Assembly: GCF_000204055.1 (NCBI RefSeq)
Contig: NW_006768797.1
Location: 129,202 to 193,201 of the forward strand
Length of the DNA stretch: 64,000 nt
Source: Melampsora larici-populina 98AG31
Lineage: Eukaryota; Basidiomycota; Pucciniomycetes; Pucciniales; Melampsoraceae
Reading direction: 5' to 3'
Position 1 is the first letter of the stretch; each line of letters starts with the position of its first letter. Position numbers and translations under genes: made by a program. Of this stretch, positions 58,565-64,000 are shown one piece after another. The notes below the pieces were generated by a model, which was not told the origin of the DNA, searched no databases, and saw only the letters and a list, made by a program, of their open reading frames with translations.

Positions 58565-60440
58565 TTACACAATGACCAAAACGATGATAGGAATAAGTAA
58601 CCCTAAGATCAACATCATTTTCATGAATCCAACAAGCCATTCACGACGCTGAGGATGAGGAGTTACTGAATAATTTTGAGTAAGGATTTTGAAACAAAAA
58701 ATATTAGAAAAAAATTAATTAAGATAAGAAATCAAGAGAAAAAGATGTAGTAAAAATTACCAGTTAGAACACCTTCTTCTTCGTCATTGAAAAGGAACCA
58801 ATCTCTATTTGTTGAAGATCGATTGATCATCATTGAATCTGAAATTCTTTTAGGTAGACTTGCAATCGATTTACGCATTCTATTTAAACTGATTCTATTC
58901 TTTTCTTGTTCTGCAATTCTCAATTGTGATTCTAATACTAATAAACAAAACCACGAAAAAACATGATAAGATTTTTTATAAATTTTATAGAAGTGACAAG
59001 AAAAGGTTTGGTACTTACCTTGACGATTGCGAGGTCGAGTTTTGAATATCATAAGGGGTGACTGACTGGTTCTTCTTTCTGATCTGATCACTCCAGAACA
59101 ACTTCTTCTAGGTTCTGTAAGTCCCGCTTCTGGGATACTCGGAAGTTGACATAATGAAGCGTTGAAGTTGCTTTTGGGTTTCGTATGTTGAACTTTGACC
59201 AAAAGTAAGTTGCAAGATATCAATTCCCGGTGACAAGACTAAGAAAATGATAAGTATGTATACCGGAAATGAACTCACGTTTAGGATCGATGCATTTGTC
59301 CTTGCGAGAAGGTTCAGCAGATGCTCTTTTTACATCATTTAATTCGGTAAGTGGATATATCTTTATCGGACTACGAGGTGCGGGTTTAGGACCAATATAC
59401 CTTCGCGGCCTACTAAAAGGGTGAAGAGCTGCTAGAAATCAATGTAACAAGTTGTCAATAAACAAGATAAGAATCTACCTTGATTAGCGCATTTGAACTA
59501 TAAAAAAGGAAAGCAGGATGGATACGCACTTTGACGATTCGGAGAAGGAGTCTCAACAAGAGAATACATAAGTAAATCAAGTTCTCTTTCAAAATTTGTC
59601 AATTCTCGACAAATATTTGATTCTTCTTTCATAGGAGCTTGAAGTTCATGACGTTTAGCTGGACGACTTCTTACGAATGCTTTATAAATTGAATCTCGTA
59701 CACCTTGAATCCAAAGTTATCATCAAGAATCAAAGCGAGCAACAAAGGTGATTCAATTGAGAGAATGTAAATTAACCTTAGCAAATCGTCATTGAGACAG
59801 CGAAAAAGATTGAAACATACGTTGACGACTTGGCAATCTTAAAGGTTTGGTATCTTCTATAGGCATTTCTATATGGGTTTCAATATTGGTCGTGTTTTCT
59901 TTCGATTCTTCCGTTGGTAGAATAGGAGGTGCTTTTACAATGGGAGCAATAACCATTGGACGACGAGGATAAGATCCTTTAATAGACCCCATACTTATTT
60001 TAGGAACTCCAAGATCTTCAAAACCACGTCTGATGAATATCAAAGAGCGAACTTGATTTTAAATGTATTAAATAAGATCACTCACTTTGATGATGTGATT
60101 CCAATCTCTTAAAATAGTATTCGACTGCCGAGTCTTCGTCTTCTTCGGCTGACATTACCAGTCTAGAGTCCGGGTTTATCCTTGGAAGAACCAACATCTG
60201 TGAATGTGTTGGATTGGGTAAAATGTTTTCTGATTGCTTTTCACTTGTCACTTCAAACATTTTTTCTAACCAATCACCTATGGAGTTGGAGAATTGAAGA
60301 TAAAGAATTAGTCACGAAAGGATCAAAGATTGATTTTCAATCTGAGTAGAGATATAGAACATGAATAGCTCACCCTGGCTTGCCGGTGGCATATCTTGAG
60401 TGGCCTGACTATCATCATTGATTACGGATATTTCCTCCAT
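58565..60440 (-). CDS. unrecognised tail-anchored protein, eight exons (416 aa)
   Basis: Exons on the minus strand: 60440-60374, 60277-60082, 60029-59821, 59703-59530, 59431-59279, 59192-59019, 58937-58761, 58665-58565 (1,251 nt). All eight phases close to a single frame, which is strong support although no single frame is long. The product is hydrophilic: an acidic N-terminus (AEEDEDS), a Pro/Arg-rich middle (RPRRYIGPKPAPRSPIK) and a likely helical segment with many Glu/Gln/Arg (ESQLRIAEQEKNRIS). It ends in one hydrophobic helix, MKMMLILGLLIPIIVLVIV, at the extreme C-terminus, preceded by basic QRREW. That is the layout of a tail-anchored ER or mitochondrial protein. No family recognised. 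Confidence 0.75.
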
Positions 60441-62122
60441 CAGATGGGTGCGTGTCAAATCGAGTTTGATTAAATGAATCGCTTTTGTTTGGAGAACTAG
60501 GATATGAGGGCCTCGAAATTAATTATTCGAGGAGGAAAATAATTTCTTCTAGGCCATTCATACATTGAAGATATCAAAGAAGCTGCTGATACGGTCACAA
60601 TGGTCGATCCCTGCGACAACTTCTAAGTGAGAGTTCTTTGGCCGTTGATTGAAATGCTGCTCATGACGGATCATAATTTCCCATCCATTCGACGAAAGAA
60701 GATATGTCATCAGAGCAATGCGGCGTTGACAACGCTCATCTATCTTACGTTCATGATGCCCCCACCGAGATTCCGGGAGACATTTCCTCACCGAGGACGG
60801 CTTGGCGAACATCTTGCATGTATATAAACACCAGCACTTTCGATTAGATTATATATGGGAACGTCCGCGGGAAGATCATTGTGATCCACCGTCCTGCATC
60901 CTACCCTCCCTCAGCTCAACCTTGCACACACATAATTAAGGAATGACTAAATACTTATTAATCTGGATAAATAACGTGTTGGCAGATAGGTCGTGCAAAC
61001 ATTTGCAATTTTATCTAGATAAAGAGCGGCGACGTGGAAAGAAAATTACTCATCTTTATGTCTCTTTATTTTGTGGTACACGTATGACACGATGCTTGGG
61101 TCACAGACAATCGCGCGGGAATAGTTCATTCTTGATCTGGTTTATTGCTTTCGGGATGCATAAAGAGATGAATATGAACACGATTCATTGTGCGGTAGGA
61201 GTTGATTACTGGATGAAACGATTGGATCAGATGCATTGACTTGGTCAAACATTGCCCGTTCTGTGTGAACATAAAATCGAATCAAGGTACTGTTACTCAT
61301 TTTGATAGTGTGATGGGTTTTCAAAATATCTTCCTTCCCGTAGGAAAGGGAACAGGCCGATAGACCAGACTTCCGATGGTGCTCGGGAATGAAGTGGGCG
61401 GGCGGCAAGTAGAGGTGAGTCAAATGAGGAAAAGGCACAATCCATGTTTGCTTCTGCCGATGGACTGTACGGAGGTAAACACGGATGTTTGGTTTTAAAT
61501 GTTCGGGGTACGCAGCGTCGGACACCAAGCTGCGGAAGACTTTGGCAGACATTAGTCGCTAACCAATATGGAGCGGCTAAAAAACCTGAGATTTATTTTG
61601 TCTTTCAAGCATCAAGAATCACCATACTGATGGCTACCAGAAGCACCAGTTCGACTGCGTGGTAAGACTATTTCCACAAAAAAGAAATCTCCAGCCAGGA
61701 GTAGTCGAAAATGGATAGTGTTGCATCTCAACCAAAGCTGTTGTCCAAGGAATAAAAATCAAGCTGTGCATAGAGTAATAAGCCAGCAAAATCTCACATG
61801 ATCTCTCTGAAGTGATCAAATTCAGCTTCCTCTCATAAATTACCAAAACTTTCAAGACCTCAACCAAAAAAAGGACAAGACAAAAAAGAACTTGATTCCA
61901 AGTTCCAAGCAATTCTAAAAGTAACCAAGATAATTGATTTTCAAACTGATTTTCAACCAAACCTAGATTCCTTAAATGGTATTGATTTTGCTGTAATGAA
62001 TCTTCAAGTTTTTCTAAAAATATGAATCTCATATACAAAAGAGTTCAAAGTAGAAGAAGAAATCAAAAGTGATTTTCATCTCAAGAGATCATCTTAACAA
62101 ATTTTAATCCGTCAATCTTTCA
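60441..62122. other. intergenic, no gene seen
   Basis: 1.7 kb. Frames such as 61142-61552 and 61634-62038 (both minus) show no domain and no joinable exons. Confidence 0.5.
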
Positions 62123-63865
62123 TCAAAACTTATATAATGATCTACGAATCACTTTCTCAATCACTGGTACATCTGGGAATGCCAAGTTTTCAAGATTGGC
62201 AGCATACTTTTTTTGTAGAAAAAAAATGATAATTCATCCATTCTGAAATCAGTACCTGATCACATTAAGAATAAAGTGATCAAAAAAAAATTGCAACATA
62301 CAGGTGTAGGGATATCGGCTCCTGTTACACGCTCGGGTGCAGCATCGAGGTAATCAAATGCTTCAGACTCACAAATTTGAGCAACGACTTCAGATCCAAC
62401 ACCTATTTTCAACCCGATCGATATTCAAGTCAATAAACCATAACCTAAAACCAAAAGATATGATCGATCTGACTAACCAAACATAGGGAAACCTCCCTCC
62501 ACAACGACCAGTCGTCCAGTCTTCTTAACACTAGCAGTAATAGTCTCAATATCCAAAGGTCGAATACTTCGAAGATTAATCACCTCGGCTTGAATGCCTT
62601 CAGATTTATGTAAAGCTTCAGCTGCTTCGATACTCAAGCCGACCATTCTAGAATGTGCAACGACTGTAACATCCTTTCCGACTCTTTCTACTTTGGCTTC
62701 TCCAATCGGAAGTAAAAAGTTCTCCGATTGAGCTTCTACTGACATTGGAAATGATTGTCCATAGAGGATTTCATTTTCTAAGACGATCACTGGGTTAGGA
62801 TCTCGGACTGCGGCTTTCAGAAGTCCCTTGGCGTCTTCGGCTGACCAGGGTGAGACTACTTTAAGACCGGGGACCTGACCATACCTGAAGGTGCAATGTT
62901 CGTTTAGTTGCTATTGGTTGTAACATGATCGGTTATGATCAAGATCTCTTCAAACTTACCATGAACAATAATCTTGAGAATGCTGAGCAGCCACTCCAGC
63001 TGCAGCACCGTTTGGACCTCTGAAGACGACTGGACAAGGTGTGCTACCACCAGACATGTAAAATGTTTTACCACCAGAGTTGACAATTTGATCGATTGCC
63101 TATAAGATACAGATATTAAAAAGTGTCCCACATGTCAGCCACATCTTTCTCTGAGTCATACTAGAGGTGATGATCTAGTACAAGAATATGATAAAAGAGA
63201 AATATATCTTTGAAAGTAGGTAGAATTGCTAACCTGCATGGCAAAATTCCAAGTCATGAACTCACAAATCGGCCGAAGCCCAGCAAGAGCAGCACCGACA
63301 GCCATACCTGCAAATCCAGACTCAGTAATGGGTCTGTTTGTATAAAGCGTATCAATCGTAAGCCATACTGTGAATTGTGATCAAAGAAGATAAGATGAGA
63401 TCTGATTACTAACGTATCAATCACTCGTTTTTCTCCAAATTTGTCTAAAAGTCCCTTAGTAATCTGTGTGAGGAATTCCAAGAGTTATTCAATACAATTT
63501 TTCAAAACAAAACAAAAAACCCAATCCAAAAAAAATTGACCTACTTTATAAGCACCATTGTATTGAGCGACTTCTTCACCCATAATAAAAACCTTTTCAT
63601 CTAAATTCATTTCTTCTTCCATTGCAGTATTCAAAGCATCTCGAACTGTCATTTGGATTTCACCACCAGCCGAACTAGCAAGTCTTGAAGTTAATCGATT
63701 GACACGAGCTTGTGCGGTACATTGAATGGCTGAACGAGATAAATCAGCATATGCATTGAGTGAAGATCGTAGGTTTGCTGAACTCGGAGTCGAGATGGGG
63801 GTAGGACGAGAGTGAGTGAATCGTAAGTTACGAAGAGCTGGTCGAAGGATTGATTGAGATGGCAT
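62123..63865 (-). CDS. PDB1: pyruvate dehydrogenase E1 component beta subunit, mitochondrial
   Basis: Partner of E1 alpha in the thiamine-diphosphate-dependent decarboxylation of pyruvate in the mitochondrial matrix. Exons on the minus strand: 63865-63545, 63463-63414, 63333-63234, 63099-62960, 62884-62478, 62402-62302, 62206-62123 (1,203 nt, 400 aa; phases close). The first about 60 residues are rich in Ser, Arg and Ala with few acids, as expected of a mitochondrial presequence. Family landmarks: [96 protein letters not shown] and the C-terminal [16 protein letters not shown]. Length is normal. The upstream region is cut by the end of the window. Confidence 0.95.
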
Positions 63866-64000
63866 GGTGGTTGATGGAATGGTATGAAGTAGTTTTCCCT
63901 TATCAGTTAGTTGGTTGGTTCTATGGGTTTGATAAACTTTAATCAGATTTTTGACCAAAACCACGATGGGCATGCCATTGGGGGTACAATCGGAATGGGG
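63866..64000 (-). promoter_or_regulatory. 5' flank of PDB1, truncated by the window end
   Basis: The 135 bases upstream of the E1 beta ATG. No specific element recognised. Confidence 0.4.

Noticed and set aside
61142..62038. Minus-strand genes between the tail-anchored gene and PDB1
   Set aside because: Frames are short, lack signal or domain features, and cannot be joined in phase by GT-AG introns.

Overview
This window is nuclear DNA of a filamentous basidiomycete. A rust fungus (Pucciniales, possibly Melampsora-like) is the best guess. The base composition is AT-rich. Genes are split by many short GT-AG introns, mostly 50-110 bp. Long intergenic tracts carry transposons, there are two signal-peptide proteins of the candidate-effector type, and several predicted proteins match no family I recognise. 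The placement is inference from gene style; the sequence alone does not fix the species.

Left part (1-13.5 kb): no convincing host gene. It holds a Harbinger-type MITE (407-889), a diverged tandem repeat (1494-1842) and a full-length Ty3/gypsy LTR retrotransposon (3817-10818). The retrotransposon has two 338-bp LTRs and the 5-bp target duplication ATGTG. Its Gag-Pol is one reading frame broken by two in-frame TGA codons.

Middle part (13.5-40 kb): two arms of an inverted segmental duplication (about 13575-16290 and 37100-39830). Each carries an intact seven-exon copy of an unrecognised 356-aa protein that itself contains a tandemly duplicated exon pair. Between the arms lie a Cdc1/Ted1/PGAP5-like GPI-remodelling phosphoesterase (17375-19797), a tail-anchored cytochrome b5 (21513-22067), a small secreted protein (23391-23985) between two copies of a 230-bp repeat, a small unknown gene (25283-25695), a 4.55-kb hAT transposon (27168-31717), a degenerate gene (33941-35530) and a second Harbinger-type MITE (36173-36478).

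Right part (40-64 kb): denser in genes. It has an Slh1/ASCC3-type two-cassette helicase (40416-46997) whose second cassette has lost its catalytic motifs; a secreted repeat protein (48422-49543); a pair of paralogous C2H2 zinc-finger genes (50819-52639 and 56284-58105) that point away from each other on either side of a succinate-semialdehyde dehydrogenase gene (53484-55482); an eight-exon tail-anchored protein of unknown function (58565-60440); and the pyruvate dehydrogenase E1 beta gene (62123-63865).

Exon models were built by hand from GT-AG sites and reading phase. For most multi-exon genes the phase closes exactly. SLH1 exon 1 is the clear exception, with one extra base near an A-run, and the Cdc1-like gene has an ambiguous splice junction. 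I saw no rRNA, CRISPR array or convincing tRNA, and there is no bacterial-style operon structure.
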